DNA from: Candidatus Foliamicus numerosus
GTDB taxonomy: Bacteria; Pseudomonadota; Gammaproteobacteria; Steroidobacterales; Foliamicaceae
Reading direction: 5' to 3'
Length of the DNA: 49,695 nt
Assembly (NCBI GenBank): GCA_028285945.1
Contig: JAPYNE010000052.1
Location: forward strand, 1 to 49,695
In this document: positions 25,665 through 34,183 of the stretch, in pieces
How positions within the stretch are numbered: the stretch's first letter is position 1
Layout: the number at the start of each line of letters is the position of its first letter
Translations under genes and position numbers: made by a program
Notes under the pieces: generated by a model
What the model was told of the DNA's origin: nothing
The model's database searches: none
What the model saw: the letters and a program-made list of their open reading frames with translations, nothing else

Positions 25665-26951
25665 TCATTGCCCGGCCCGGCCGCTGCCCTGCGCCGGCCA
25701 TTCGACGCGCACCGCGCGCGGACCGTGGAAGCTGATGTTGGGCAGGTAATCGAAATGCTGGCCGGCGGCGAGCCGCATTCCGGGAAGGCGGCGGCTCAGC
25801 GCCTCCAGCGTGAGCTTGGCCTCCATTTGCGCCAGCGTCGCGCCCAGGCAGCGATGGATGCCGGTGCCGAAGGACAGATGCCGACCGGCGTTGCGCCTCG
25901 TTATATCCAATCGTTCGGGATCATCGAACACCTCGCCGTCGCGGTTGGCGGCGCCGAGCAGCAATAGCAACTCGGCGGCGGCAGGCACCTTCACGCCGGC
26001 AATTTCCATTTCGCGCTTCGCCTTTCTGCGCCAGCTGATCACCGAGGAGTCGTAACGCAGGATTTCCTGCACGGCGCCGGGTATCAAGGCCGGCTCGGCG
26101 ACGATCCCCTCCCATGCTTTTCGGTGGCGGAGAAGCTGGACCATGCTGTTGCCCAGCAGGCTGGAGGTGGTTTCGTGGCCGGCGGTGAAGAAAGCGAACA
26201 AGATGCTGGCAATGCTATCGAGGCTGAGGATTTCGTCGTTCCCGGCCCGCACCCGCAGCAGCTCGCTGGTGAGGTCGTCGGCGGGACGGGCGAGACGCTC
26301 ATCCACCAGCTGGCGGCATAGGCTGAAAAAGCCCGCCAGCCCGGCCGCGAGCTGGGTCTGCTCCTCGTCGCTTGGCCGCCCCCAAACAAACAGGATGCGG
26401 TTTTTCGCGCCCTCTTTGATGGCCGGCGCCTGCTCGTCCGGAAAGCCCAGCAGCCTCAAAATCACATAAGCCGGCAAATCGAAAAGCAGCTCGGCCATGA
26501 GCTCGGCCTCGCCCTTAGGCTCGAACCGGTCAATGGCGGCGTTCAGCATGGCGCTCACGTAAGGCTCCAGATCGGCGATGCGGCGCGGAGCGAACGCCTT
26601 GACCACGCTTCTGCGGGTTTTTGTATGCTCCGGCCGGTCCGCGTTGCCTAGCGCGGGCACTATGCCCCAGCCGCCGTCGGCGAGCGCCCGGCGGGCGGCG
26701 TCGCAAAGAGGATGGATGGGCGCAATGGTGTTTTGCGCCGAATAATTCTCGTGGTCCCTCAGCACCTGCTTCACGTCCTGGTAGCGGCTCACCACCCAGT
26801 GGCCGATATCCTCGGCGTAAAAAACCGGCGCCTCCTGCCGGAGCCGCTGGAAAAAAGGATAGGGATCGGACAGCTGCGGCTCGCGGAACAAGTCGAAGCG
26901 GCTGCTGGCTGTGCCGGATCGCGTTGCGGTTGCGCCGGTTGCCGCTGGCAT
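25665..26951 (-). CDS. Cytochrome P450
   Basis: A 428-residue soluble bacterial P450. FGTGIHRCLG holds the haem thiolate Cys368, AGHETTSS (257-264) is the I-helix oxygen-activation motif with its acidic residue, and EILR (296-299) is the ExxR pair. YNSAQ-like and PEHTKTRR segments are also typical. There is no membrane anchor. It needs an external ferredoxin and reductase, neither encoded here. It heads the minus-strand cluster and is divergently arranged with the COG0523 GTPase gene about 100 bases away. Hydroxylation of the cluster's substrate is a fair guess. Confidence 0.93.
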   Translation of the reverse strand: MPAATGATATRSGTASSRFDLFREPQLSDPYPFFQRLRQEAPVFYAEDIGHWVVSRYQDVKQVLRDHENYSAQNTIAPIHPLCDAARRALADGGWGIVPALGNADRPEHTKTRRSVVKAFAPRRIADLEPYVSAMLNAAIDRFEPKGEAELMAELLFDLPAYVILRLLGFPDEQAPAIKEGAKNRILFVWGRPSDEEQTQLAAGLAGFFSLCRQLVDERLARPADDLTSELLRVRAGNDEILSLDSIASILFAFFTAGHETTSSLLGNSMVQLLRHRKAWEGIVAEPALIPGAVQEILRYDSSVISWRRKAKREMEIAGVKVPAAAELLLLLGAANRDGEVFDDPERLDITRRNAGRHLSFGTGIHRCLGATLAQMEAKLTLEALSRRLPGMRLAAGQHFDYLPNISFHGPRAVRVEWPAQGSGRAGQ

Positions 26952-27049
26952 GCGGGTAGTATAGCAATGCGCCGCCGCCGTTCCGGCTTGCCCGAACCGG
27001 ACGCGGCGATTCCCGGCTCAATGTCGGCCAAGTGAATGACAAGTGGTTG

Positions 27050-28060
27050 ATGCTAAAGACTAAAGACCAAATACCGATCAACATCGTCACCGGCTTCCTC
27101 GGCAGCGGAAAAACAACGGTGCTGAACCAGTTGCTTTCCTCGCCCGCGCTGGCGGACACGGCCGTTTTGGTAAACGAGTTCGGCGAAATCGGGCTCGACC
27201 ACCTGCTGGTGAAATCCATCGACGATGATATTTTCCTGCTGGAGTCCGGCTGCATTTGCTGCAGCGTGCGCGACGACTTCAGCGCCTCGCTGCTCAGGCT
27301 CCACGCCCGGCGCGCCCAAGGGAGCGCGCCGCCGTTCCAGCGCGTGCTGCTGGAAACCACAGGCATCGCCGACCCCATAGCCATCAGCGAGCTGGCGCTT
27401 TCGGACAAGGAAATAATCCAGCGCTACTTCTGCCGGAAAATCGTCACTGTGGTCGATGCGGTCTATGGCCAGAGCAACCTCGACCAGCACATAGAGGCCG
27501 TCAAGCAGGTCAGCGTGGCCGACCACATCATCGTGTCGAAAACCGATCTGTGCGACCCGCCGCAACTAGACGGCATAGGGGAGAGACTGCGCCAGCTGAA
27601 CCCTCTGGCATCGCGGTCCCATTCCGGGCTCGAGCCCGTCGATCCGGATATTCTGCGCGGCGAAGGCGGCGGCGCGGCGCCCGGCTGGGAAGGCAAGCGG
27701 CTGCCTCGGCAAAACGCGCCCGGGCAGGAAGCCGCCTCCTCTCCGCACGATCATCGCTTCGCCACTTTCTCCCTGACCTGGCCCGAGGCCGTGGCTTGGG
27801 ACGATTTCGTGGCCTGGCTGGAAGCGATACTCGTGGTTCGCGGCGACAGCATCCATCGCGTGAAGGGGCTGCTGAACGTGGCCGGGGAATCGCGGCCCAC
27901 GGTGATACAGGGAGTGCAGCATTCCTTCTACCCGCCGGTGAAGCTCGATGGCTGGCCCGAAGGCGAAGCGGCCACGGGTCTTGTCTTCATCACCAGCGAT
28001 TTCAGCAAGCGCGCCGCGATCAAAAGCTTGGAAAACATCTTGGATGTATCGGCATGCTGA
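27050..28060 (+). CDS. COG0523/CobW family metallochaperone GTPase
   Basis: A 336-residue G3E-class GTPase. The P-loop GFLGSGKT lies at 15-22, the metal-binding CxCC motif is Cys68-Ile-Cys70-Cys71 (ESGCICCSV), and VSKTDL is the guanine-specificity motif. A C-terminal CobW domain follows. These proteins deliver zinc, cobalt or iron to client enzymes. Candidate clients nearby are the PhyH-like protein and the zinc-type amidohydrolases. I chose ATG rather than a GTG 18 bases earlier because homologues start a few residues before the P-loop. The stop overlaps the next start. Confidence 0.88.
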   Translation: MLKTKDQIPINIVTGFLGSGKTTVLNQLLSSPALADTAVLVNEFGEIGLDHLLVKSIDDDIFLLESGCICCSVRDDFSASLLRLHARRAQGSAPPFQRVLLETTGIADPIAISELALSDKEIIQRYFCRKIVTVVDAVYGQSNLDQHIEAVKQVSVADHIIVSKTDLCDPPQLDGIGERLRQLNPLASRSHSGLEPVDPDILRGEGGGAAPGWEGKRLPRQNAPGQEAASSPHDHRFATFSLTWPEAVAWDDFVAWLEAILVVRGDSIHRVKGLLNVAGESRPTVIQGVQHSFYPPVKLDGWPEGEAATGLVFITSDFSKRAAIKSLENILDVSAC

Positions 28061-28812
28061 ATGGCCGGCAAAAGGGCGCGGCGACCATTCCGGCGGGGCC
28101 TGTCGAGGACTGCCTTCCCTTCCTGCGGGAGCAGTCGGCGGCCGTTGATCGATCAGCGCGGAACAAGCGGCCCTGGCTGCTATGGGAGCTGCACAACCCC
28201 TGGAGCCGCTCCGCCTGCGTTGCGGATAGCTGGAAATTTTTGGAGTTGTGCCAGTCGCCGGGGCTGCTATCGCTGATCACGCCGTTCATCGGCGGGGACA
28301 TCATTCTTTTCGACAGCCAGCTTTCGCCGGGCCTGCACGAGGCGGGCCCATCGGAACCATCGTGGCAAAACGACCGGCTGCGCTGCCCGGCAAGGCCCCT
28401 TCAAGGGCTGGTGGTTCGGATTCCCTTCGCCCCTCCGGCGGATGGAAGGGCGCAATTCATCTTCAAGCCGGACCGATCGGGAAACCAGGCGATCGAATAC
28501 CGCGTCGGCCATATCATTTGCCACAGCATGGACTTGAATTACCGCGTCGCCGCAGCAATCGAACGCCCCGGGCCACCTTGGGAATACGTCATCCGCTACT
28601 TTCCCGCAACCTCCCGCTACCTGCGCGACCCGGCCGCAAAACCGCATCGCCAGCTCACGGAGCGGCACCCCCTGCTGAACTACGCGCGCATGCCGCTGTG
28701 GCTGGTCCAGGGCGAGGACAAGGCCGGCAACGATTTCGTGGCTGGCTTCCAGGCTAAGGCGGGGCGGTGGATTGGCCGTCCTGATCCTCCCGCACCAGCA
28801 GAATCAGGATGA
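28054..28812 (+). CDS. PhyH-like (phytanoyl-CoA dioxygenase-like) protein, iron ligands unclear
   Basis: A 252-residue protein starting within the end of the COG0523 gene, so the two are co-translated. The segment PGLLSLITPFIGGDIILFDS resembles the front half of the PhyH double-stranded beta-helix, and YVIRYFPATSRYLRDP resembles the back. The usual His-x-Asp iron motif is not evident, and only HSMDLNYRVA could supply a late His. It may be a divergent or inactive 2-oxoglutarate oxygenase. Its last 59 bases overlap the convergent DUF2165 gene. The coupling with a metallochaperone supports a metal-dependent role. Confidence 0.55.
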   Translation: MLNGRQKGAATIPAGPVEDCLPFLREQSAAVDRSARNKRPWLLWELHNPWSRSACVADSWKFLELCQSPGLLSLITPFIGGDIILFDSQLSPGLHEAGPSEPSWQNDRLRCPARPLQGLVVRIPFAPPADGRAQFIFKPDRSGNQAIEYRVGHIICHSMDLNYRVAAAIERPGPPWEYVIRYFPATSRYLRDPAAKPHRQLTERHPLLNYARMPLWLVQGEDKAGNDFVAGFQAKAGRWIGRPDPPAPAESG

Positions 28813-29263
28813 GAAAAAACGAGGCGGCAAAAATGAAAGCGGGCTGCTGGGCATTCCAGTCATCCGACTGCCACATCAGGAACCATTCGCCGGCCAGCAC
28901 CACAAAGCCGGTGAACCAAAGCAAAATGCCCAAAGCCAGCGCCAGCACCGCCTTTGTTTTCCGCCGGTTGAACCAGGCGGCGTCGCGGCGCGCCTGCCAA
29001 AGCTCGAAAGCGCCCCAAAAACCCAGCACCGCGATGGCCAGCTCAGTGGCGATGATCAGCCAGTAGGCCAGGTGGTGCAGCCACGGCGCCGCCACCGCGC
29101 GCCACATGGAGTGGTTGCCGGGAAACACGCTGTCCATCAGCATGACATGCCGGACTCCGGCAAAATTGATTTGGTAATCCAGTATGTTGTTCATGCCGAC
29201 GAGGGCGGCGAACAGCGCCGCCGAAAGCACGAACAGGATTTTGCTGATTCTTAACGCCAACAC
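28754..29263 (-). CDS. DUF2165 family membrane protein
   Basis: A 169-residue integral membrane protein with about four hydrophobic segments, starting LALRISKILFVLSAALFAAL. The loop DYQINFAGVRHVMLMDSVFP and the end FMLILI-type helix match the DUF2165 family, whose function is unknown. The GTG start is chosen because GGAAGGAG lies about 9 bases upstream; an in-frame ATG earlier has no such site. It converges on the PhyH-like gene and the two coding ends overlap. About 400 bases separate it from DUF2244 on the other side, occupied by repeat copy B. Confidence 0.8.
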   Translation of the reverse strand: MLALRISKILFVLSAALFAALVGMNNILDYQINFAGVRHVMLMDSVFPGNHSMWRAVAAPWLHHLAYWLIIATELAIAVLGFWGAFELWQARRDAAWFNRRKTKAVLALALGILLWFTGFVVLAGEWFLMWQSDDWNAQQPAFIFAASFFLILILLVREDQDGQSTAPP

Positions 29264-29344
29264 GGTTCCCCGCTCCTTCCCAAACAAGGCGGATGCTACA
29301 TCAACCCGCCGCCAAGCGCGGGACTGCGAGCGCCGCTTCCGCGC

Positions 29345-29575
29345 GCTTCAAGGCACGGCTATGCCTTGAGCACACGGGTGAAGCCTTTCCCCGCCCCCCT
29401 CTTCAGGGAGTATCGGAGGCAGGGTGAGCGCCGATGTCCCGGCGCGAACGAGCAAGCCCCATGGACGGGTTCATGCGTCTCCCTGATGAGGGGGCGGGAA
29501 AAGGCGAGGAACAGGCAAAATCCCGCGCGGGCCTCCACGCCCCTTGGCGCAATAGGCGGACTAGCCCGCCGAAAA
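29345..29575. repeat. Structured intergenic repeat, copy B
   Basis: Second copy. The left arm (29386-29410) ends TCTTCAGGGAG and pairs with a right arm (29478-29501) beginning CTCCCTGATGA. In copy A the same places read GCGGGAG and CTCCCGC, so the arms changed together. The 68-base core (29411-29478) is otherwise one base different from copy A. A small hairpin, CAAGGCA with TGCCTTG, precedes the element at about 29349-29368. It fills most of the gap between the DUF2165 and DUF2244 genes. Confidence 0.75.
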
Positions 29576-29666
29576 CGAAACCAGGAACGGCAACCGGTTT
29601 ACATCACGCACGGCGCCGGCCTTGGCGCGGGGCCCTCGTTGTCGATGGCGGTATAATCCGCCGGCG

Positions 29667-30146
29667 ATGAAAACCGGCGATCCCGCGCCCCGCATCGTAA
29701 TCCGCCCTAACTGCAATTTTTCAGGCCGCAGCGCCGTGCTCGTTTTCTGCGCCATGACGCTGCCGGTGCTCGGCGTGGCCGGGGCCTGGTCGATCAAGGG
29801 CTACTGGCTGATCCTGCCGTTCGCCGGCCTTGAGTTGCTCGCGCTCGGCATCGCGCTGGCGATCACCGTGCGCCGCGGGCGCTACCGCGAGATCGTTCGT
29901 TTCGACCGGCGGCGCGTTCGCGTGCAGCGGGGTTATGCGGGCCGTCGGGAGCATGTAGAATTCCCCCGGCCTTGGACCCGGGCTTGGATGGAACCTGGAC
30001 CGGGACCTGCCATGCCTGGGCGCCTTTTTTTAGGGGCAAGCGGCACTTATTGCGAGTTGGCCGCCTGCCTCACGGAAAAAGAAAGGCAATCGTTGTGCTG
30101 GCGTTTGCGCGAATTGACGCGCGCTCCGGCATCCCCGGAACAATAA
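29667..30146 (+). CDS. DUF2244 family membrane protein
   Basis: A 159-residue protein of the DUF2244 family, often found just before cytochrome oxidase genes. The opening RIVIRPNCNFSGRSA and the following two hydrophobic segments (VLVFCAMTLPVLGVAGAW and LILPFAGLELLALGIALA) are typical. The C-terminal part (REIVRFDRRRVRVQRG, EHVEFPRPW) lies in the cytosol. Its role is unknown, perhaps oxidase assembly. A perfect TATAAT lies 10 bases before the ATG but without a matching -35 box, so I do not list a promoter. The ctaC start follows after 14 bases. Confidence 0.82.
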   Translation: MKTGDPAPRIVIRPNCNFSGRSAVLVFCAMTLPVLGVAGAWSIKGYWLILPFAGLELLALGIALAITVRRGRYREIVRFDRRRVRVQRGYAGRREHVEFPRPWTRAWMEPGPGPAMPGRLFLGASGTYCELAACLTEKERQSLCWRLRELTRAPASPEQ

Positions 30147-30160
30147 GGAGCGACTCTTGC

Positions 30161-31024
30161 ATGAATCGGAGTAACGCACACGGCGGCTGGGCCATCCTGG
30201 CGCTGGCGGCGGCGGCGCTGGCGGCGGCCGGCCCGGCGGCCGCGGACTGGGCCTTGGACTTCCCCGCCAGCGCAACAGGGCTGGGAGGCGACATACGCAG
30301 CCTGCACCACCTCGCGCTCATCATCTGCGTTGTGATCGGCGTGCTTGTTTTCGGCCTGCTCGGCTACTCGCTGGTCAAATTCCGCAGGTCGCAGGGCGCG
30401 CGGCCCGCCAAGTTCAGCCACAGCACCAAGGCGGAAATCATCTGGACGACGATCCCGGTGCTGATCCTGATCGGCTTGGCGATCCCCTCGGCGCGGGTGC
30501 TGATCGAAATGGAGGACACGCAGTCGGCCGACCTCAGGATCGTGGTGACGGGGTACCAGTGGAAGTGGCGCTACGAGTACCCGGACCACGGCATCAGCTT
30601 CTTCAGCAACATGGCCGAGAAGAGCAAGGCGGCGGCGATCGTGGGCGCCGGCGGCGAGCTGCACGAGCACTACCTGCGCGACGTGGACAATCCCATGGTG
30701 GTTCCGGCGGGCCGCAAAGTGAAGCTGCAGCTCACCTCCAACGACGTGATCCACGCCTGGTGGGTTCCGGAGCTCTACGTCAAGCGCGACGCGGTGCCCG
30801 GCACCATCAACGAAACCTGGTTCCAGGTGGATGAGCCCGGCGTGTACCGCGGCCAGTGCGCGGAACTGTGCGGGCGCGGGCACGGCTTCATGCCCATCGT
30901 GGTGGAGGCGCTCGAGCCCAACGAGTTCGAGGCCTGGGCGGCGCGTTCGGCCGAGCCGGACGAGCCCCGGGCCATTATGAGCAACGCATCGGCAGATGCC
31001 ACGGGCGGCGGCGCCGCCCGGTAA
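30161..31024 (+). CDS. ctaC: Cytochrome c oxidase subunit II
   Basis: A 287-residue subunit II. A signal peptide (GWAILALAAAALAAAGPAAA) is followed by two membrane helices and a periplasmic cupredoxin domain. The dinuclear CuA ligands are all present: His198, Cys233, Glu235, Cys237, His241 and Met244 (GQCAELCGRGHGFM). The aromatic stretch GYQWKWRYEYP is the electron-entry region for cytochrome c. No fused cytochrome c domain follows, unlike caa3-type subunits. AAGGAG precedes the ATG by about 10 bases. First of the oxidase operon, exporting electrons to oxygen for proton pumping. Confidence 0.97.
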   Translation: MNRSNAHGGWAILALAAAALAAAGPAAADWALDFPASATGLGGDIRSLHHLALIICVVIGVLVFGLLGYSLVKFRRSQGARPAKFSHSTKAEIIWTTIPVLILIGLAIPSARVLIEMEDTQSADLRIVVTGYQWKWRYEYPDHGISFFSNMAEKSKAAAIVGAGGELHEHYLRDVDNPMVVPAGRKVKLQLTSNDVIHAWWVPELYVKRDAVPGTINETWFQVDEPGVYRGQCAELCGRGHGFMPIVVEALEPNEFEAWAARSAEPDEPRAIMSNASADATGGGAAR

Positions 31025-31039
31025 CCAGGAAAAGCGAAC

Positions 31040-32617
31040 ATGGGCGAAACAACGCACGCGCTCGTCGAGCATCACGACGGCCCGCACGCCAAGGGCATCC
31101 GGCGGTGGCTCACCACCACCAACCACAAGGACATCGGCACGCTGTACTTGGTGTTCAGCCTGGTCATGTTCCTAGTGGGCGGCGCCATGGCGCTGGTCAT
31201 CCGCTCCGAGCTGTTCCAGCCGGGCCTGCAGCTGGTGGACCCGCACTTCTTCAACCAGATGACCACCATGCACGCGCTGGTCATGATCTTCGGCGCGCTG
31301 ATGCCGGCCTTCGTGGGGCTGGCCAACTGGCAGATCCCGCTCATGGTGGGCGCGCCGGACATGGCGCTGCCGCGCATGAACAACTGGAGCTTCTGGATCC
31401 TGCCGCCGGCCTTCCTGCTGCTGATCGCCACGCTGTTCATGCCGGGCGGCGCTCCGGCGGGCGGCTGGACGCTGTACCCGCCGCTGGTGTTGCAAACCGG
31501 CGAAGCCTTCCCCTTCGTGGTGTTCTCGCTGCACCTGCTGGGCGCATCCTCGATTCTGGGCGCGATCAACATCATCGTGACCATCACCAACATGCGCGCG
31601 CCCGGCATGGGCTTTATGAAAATGCCGATGTTCGTGTGGACCTGGCTGATCACCGCCTACCTGCTGATCGGCGCCATGCCGGTGCTGGCCGGCGCCATCA
31701 CCATGCTGCTGACCGACCGTTATTTCGGCACCAGCTTCTTCCTCGCGGCCGGCGGCGGCGACCCGGTCATGTTCCAGCACATCTTCTGGTTCTTCGGCCA
31801 CCCCGAGGTGTACATCCTCATCCTGCCGGCCTTCGGCATCATTTCGCAAATCATCCCCACCTTCGCGCGCAAGCCGCTGTTCGGCTACACCTCCATGGTG
31901 GTCGCCACTTCCGCGATCGCGTTTCTGTCCTACGTCGTGTGGGCGCACCACATGTTCACCACGGGCATGCCGCAGGCGGGAATGCTGTTCTTCATGATTT
32001 CCACCATGTTCATCGCGGTGCCCACCGGCGTGAAGATCTTCAACTGGCTGGCCACGCTATGGCGCGGCTCCATCAGCTTTGAAACCCCCATGCTGTTCGC
32101 CGTCGCCTTCGTGGTCCTGTTCACCATCGGCGGATTCTCCGGGCTGATGCTGGCGCTGGTGCCGGCGGATATCCAGTACCACGACACCTATTTCGTGGTG
32201 GCGCACTTCCATTACGTGCTGGTGCCGGGGGCGATCTTCTCGGTCATCGCGGCCGTTTATTACTGGCTGCCCAAATGGACCGGCCACATGTACAACGAAA
32301 CCCTGGGCAAATGGCACTTCTGGCTATCGGCCATTTTCGTGAACGTGCTGTTCTTCCCGCAGCACTTCCTGGGGCTGGCCAGCATGCCGCGGCGGATTCC
32401 GGACTACTCGGTGCAGTTCGCCGAATTCAACATGATCTCCACCATCGGCGCCTTCGGCTTCGGCCTGTCGCAGCTGCTGTTCGTGTGGATGCTCGTGAAG
32501 TGCGTGAAAGGGGGCCAAAAGGCCAGCGCCAAGGTTTGGGACGAGCCGCAGGGCCTGGAGTGGACCGTGCCCTCGCCGGCGCCGCACCATACCTTCGACA
32601 CGCCGCCCAAGGTGTAG
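31040..32617 (+). CDS. ctaD: Cytochrome c oxidase subunit I
   Basis: A 525-residue, twelve-helix haem-copper subunit. [13 protein letters not shown] holds the CuB His and the cross-linked Tyr of A-type oxidases. HHMFTTG holds the other two CuB ligands, and [13 protein letters not shown] the two haem ligands of the later helix. [18 protein letters not shown] is the front haem-a helix. The N-terminal [16 protein letters not shown] is classic for aa3 oxidases. This is the catalytic core where O2 is reduced. It follows ctaC by 15 bases. Confidence 0.98.
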   Translation: MGETTHALVEHHDGPHAKGIRRWLTTTNHKDIGTLYLVFSLVMFLVGGAMALVIRSELFQPGLQLVDPHFFNQMTTMHALVMIFGALMPAFVGLANWQIPLMVGAPDMALPRMNNWSFWILPPAFLLLIATLFMPGGAPAGGWTLYPPLVLQTGEAFPFVVFSLHLLGASSILGAINIIVTITNMRAPGMGFMKMPMFVWTWLITAYLLIGAMPVLAGAITMLLTDRYFGTSFFLAAGGGDPVMFQHIFWFFGHPEVYILILPAFGIISQIIPTFARKPLFGYTSMVVATSAIAFLSYVVWAHHMFTTGMPQAGMLFFMISTMFIAVPTGVKIFNWLATLWRGSISFETPMLFAVAFVVLFTIGGFSGLMLALVPADIQYHDTYFVVAHFHYVLVPGAIFSVIAAVYYWLPKWTGHMYNETLGKWHFWLSAIFVNVLFFPQHFLGLASMPRRIPDYSVQFAEFNMISTIGAFGFGLSQLLFVWMLVKCVKGGQKASAKVWDEPQGLEWTVPSPAPHHTFDTPPKV

Positions 32618-32633
32618 CTTTTTGCCCGCGGCC

Positions 32634-32741
32634 ATGCAATCCAAGTTCCGCAAGCGCCTGCATGCAGCCGCTCTGCTGCTGCTGGCGATCGCGTTCTACG
32701 GCGGCTTCATCCTCATGCAGTGGGTGAGGAGCGGCGCATGA
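32634..32741 (+). CDS. Cytochrome oxidase small assembly protein
   Basis: A 35-residue protein with one membrane helix: MQSKFRKRLHAAALLLLAIA followed by FYGGFILMQWVRSGA. Small proteins of this length and shape occur between subunit I and CtaG genes in beta- and gammaproteobacteria and are named cytochrome oxidase small assembly proteins. The positively charged N-terminus predicts cytosolic placement. Its TGA overlaps the ctaG ATG. It is short enough to be missed by automated calling. Confidence 0.75.
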   Translation: MQSKFRKRLHAAALLLLAIAFYGGFILMQWVRSGA

Positions 32742-33277
32742 GCGAGCGCGGAGGCAACCGGCGGCTGGTGCTGACGCTCGGCGGGGCGGTGGCGGGCATG
32801 TTCGCTTTCGCCTACCTGCTGGCGCCGTTGTACGAGGTGTTCTGCGAAATCACGGGAATCGACTCGGCGCGTCTGAGCCAGGCCAGCGAACCCGTCCGCT
32901 TGGCGCAGGCGGCGGAAATCGACGAGAACCGCGTGGTCAAGGTGGAATTCCTCGCCAACACGCCCAATCCGGCGGCCTGGGATTTCCAGCCCGTCGATCT
33001 CAGCGTCGAGGCCACGCCGGGGAAAGCCGCCGAAACGCGCTTTCTCGCCCGCAACCTGCTTCCGCACGACGTGATTTCAGTCACTCGCCCCGCGGTGCGG
33101 CCCATCGAGGCCGTAAGCCATGTCAGCAAGCAGGTTTGCTTCTGCTTCGAGGAGCAACCGTTCGCGGCCGGCGAGCAACGCGAGCTGCCGGTGCGTTTCA
33201 CGATTGACCCCGATTTGCCGGCGCATGTCGATACCGTGACGCTGGCTTACACCCTGTTTACCGCGAAGTCCGGTTGA
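32738..33277 (+). CDS. ctaG: Cytochrome oxidase copper chaperone Cox11/CtaG
   Basis: A 179-residue Cox11 protein. One N-terminal membrane anchor (LVLTLGGAVAGMFAFAYLLA) is followed by APLYEVFCEITGI and a periplasmic immunoglobulin-like domain. The copper-binding CFCF motif is in KQVCFCFEEQPF. It delivers copper to the CuB site of subunit I. The ATG overlapping the previous stop is chosen; a GTG 18 bases upstream lies in the small gene. The stop lies next to the GAGGAGG site of ctaE. Confidence 0.96.
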   Translation: MSERGGNRRLVLTLGGAVAGMFAFAYLLAPLYEVFCEITGIDSARLSQASEPVRLAQAAEIDENRVVKVEFLANTPNPAAWDFQPVDLSVEATPGKAAETRFLARNLLPHDVISVTRPAVRPIEAVSHVSKQVCFCFEEQPFAAGEQRELPVRFTIDPDLPAHVDTVTLAYTLFTAKSG

Positions 33278-33287
33278 GGAGGATTGA

Positions 33288-34166
33288 ATGGCCGACACGA
33301 AGGCGGATTACTACGTGCCTCATAGCAGCCCGTGGCCGATTGTGGCCTCGGTGTCGATGTTCGTCATGGCCCTGGGAGGCTCGCTGTGGCTGAACGGATC
33401 GGATGCCGGCCGGACCGTGCTGCTGCTGGGGCTGGCGGGCCTCACCGTCATGATGTTCGGCTGGCTGGGAGCCGTGATCCGGGAGAACATCGCCGGCCTT
33501 TACAGCGGCCAGGTTGACGCTTCCTTCCGCCAAGGCATGGCCTGGTTCATCTTCTCGGAGGTCATGTTTTTCTTCGCGTTCTTCGGCGCGCTGTTCTACG
33601 CCCGCGCGCTGGCGGTGCCTTGGCTGGGCGGCGAAGGCTCGGGAGCGGGCACCAACAGCGTGCTTTGGCCGGGGTTCGAGGCGGCTTGGCCCACCAACGG
33701 CCCCGGCGCGATCGGCGGCAATGCGGAGGGCAGCTTCGACACCATCAGCTGGTTGGGCCTGCCGCTTATAAACACCGCTTTGCTGCTCACCTCCAGCGTC
33801 ACCATCACGATCGCCCACCATGCGCTGAAGAACAACAACCGCCCGCTGCTCAACATCGGGACGCTGCTTACGATTGTTCTGGGCGGCGTGTTCCTGTATG
33901 TCCAGGCGGTGGAATACGTTCACGCCTACCAGGATCTCGATTTGCGCCTCAGCACGGGAATCTACGGCTCCACGTTCTTCATGCTGACCGGCTTCCACGG
34001 CGCGCATGTCACCCTGGGCCTGATCATGCTGATCGTCACCTGGCTGCGCATTCTGCGCGGCCACTTCACGCCCAACGAGCACTTCGGCTTCCAGGCCGTG
34101 TCCTGGTACTGGCACTTCGTGGACGTGGTGTGGGTGTGCCTGTTCATTTTCGTATATGTGCTGTAG
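33288..34166 (+). CDS. ctaE: Cytochrome c oxidase subunit III
   Basis: A 292-residue subunit III with seven predicted helices. SEVMFFFAFFGALFYARAL and FHGAHVTLGLIMLIVTW are conserved family segments, and SWYWHFVDVVWVCLFIFVYV closes the protein as usual. It stabilises the catalytic core and helps proton supply. A strong GAGGAGG site lies before the ATG. It completes the structural subunits; a cytochrome c gene follows after 17 bases. Confidence 0.97.
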   Translation: MADTKADYYVPHSSPWPIVASVSMFVMALGGSLWLNGSDAGRTVLLLGLAGLTVMMFGWLGAVIRENIAGLYSGQVDASFRQGMAWFIFSEVMFFFAFFGALFYARALAVPWLGGEGSGAGTNSVLWPGFEAAWPTNGPGAIGGNAEGSFDTISWLGLPLINTALLLTSSVTITIAHHALKNNNRPLLNIGTLLTIVLGGVFLYVQAVEYVHAYQDLDLRLSTGIYGSTFFMLTGFHGAHVTLGLIMLIVTWLRILRGHFTPNEHFGFQAVSWYWHFVDVVWVCLFIFVYVL

Positions 34167-34183
34167 CAGAGGGATTAGTGCGC

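Noticed and set aside
27256-28812. A 518-codon plus-strand frame spanning the COG0523 gene and the next gene.
   Set aside because: Its first half is an out-of-frame reading of the GTPase. Only the part after the ATG at 28054 is protein-like, and that is what I annotated.
29652-29657. Perfect TATAAT just before the DUF2244 gene.
   Set aside because: No -35 box at the right spacing, and it would place the start of transcription almost at the ATG. Not listed as a promoter.
30047-31126. Long minus-strand frame opposite ctaC.
   Set aside because: A shadow of the subunit II gene, rich in His, Arg and Gly, with no family match.
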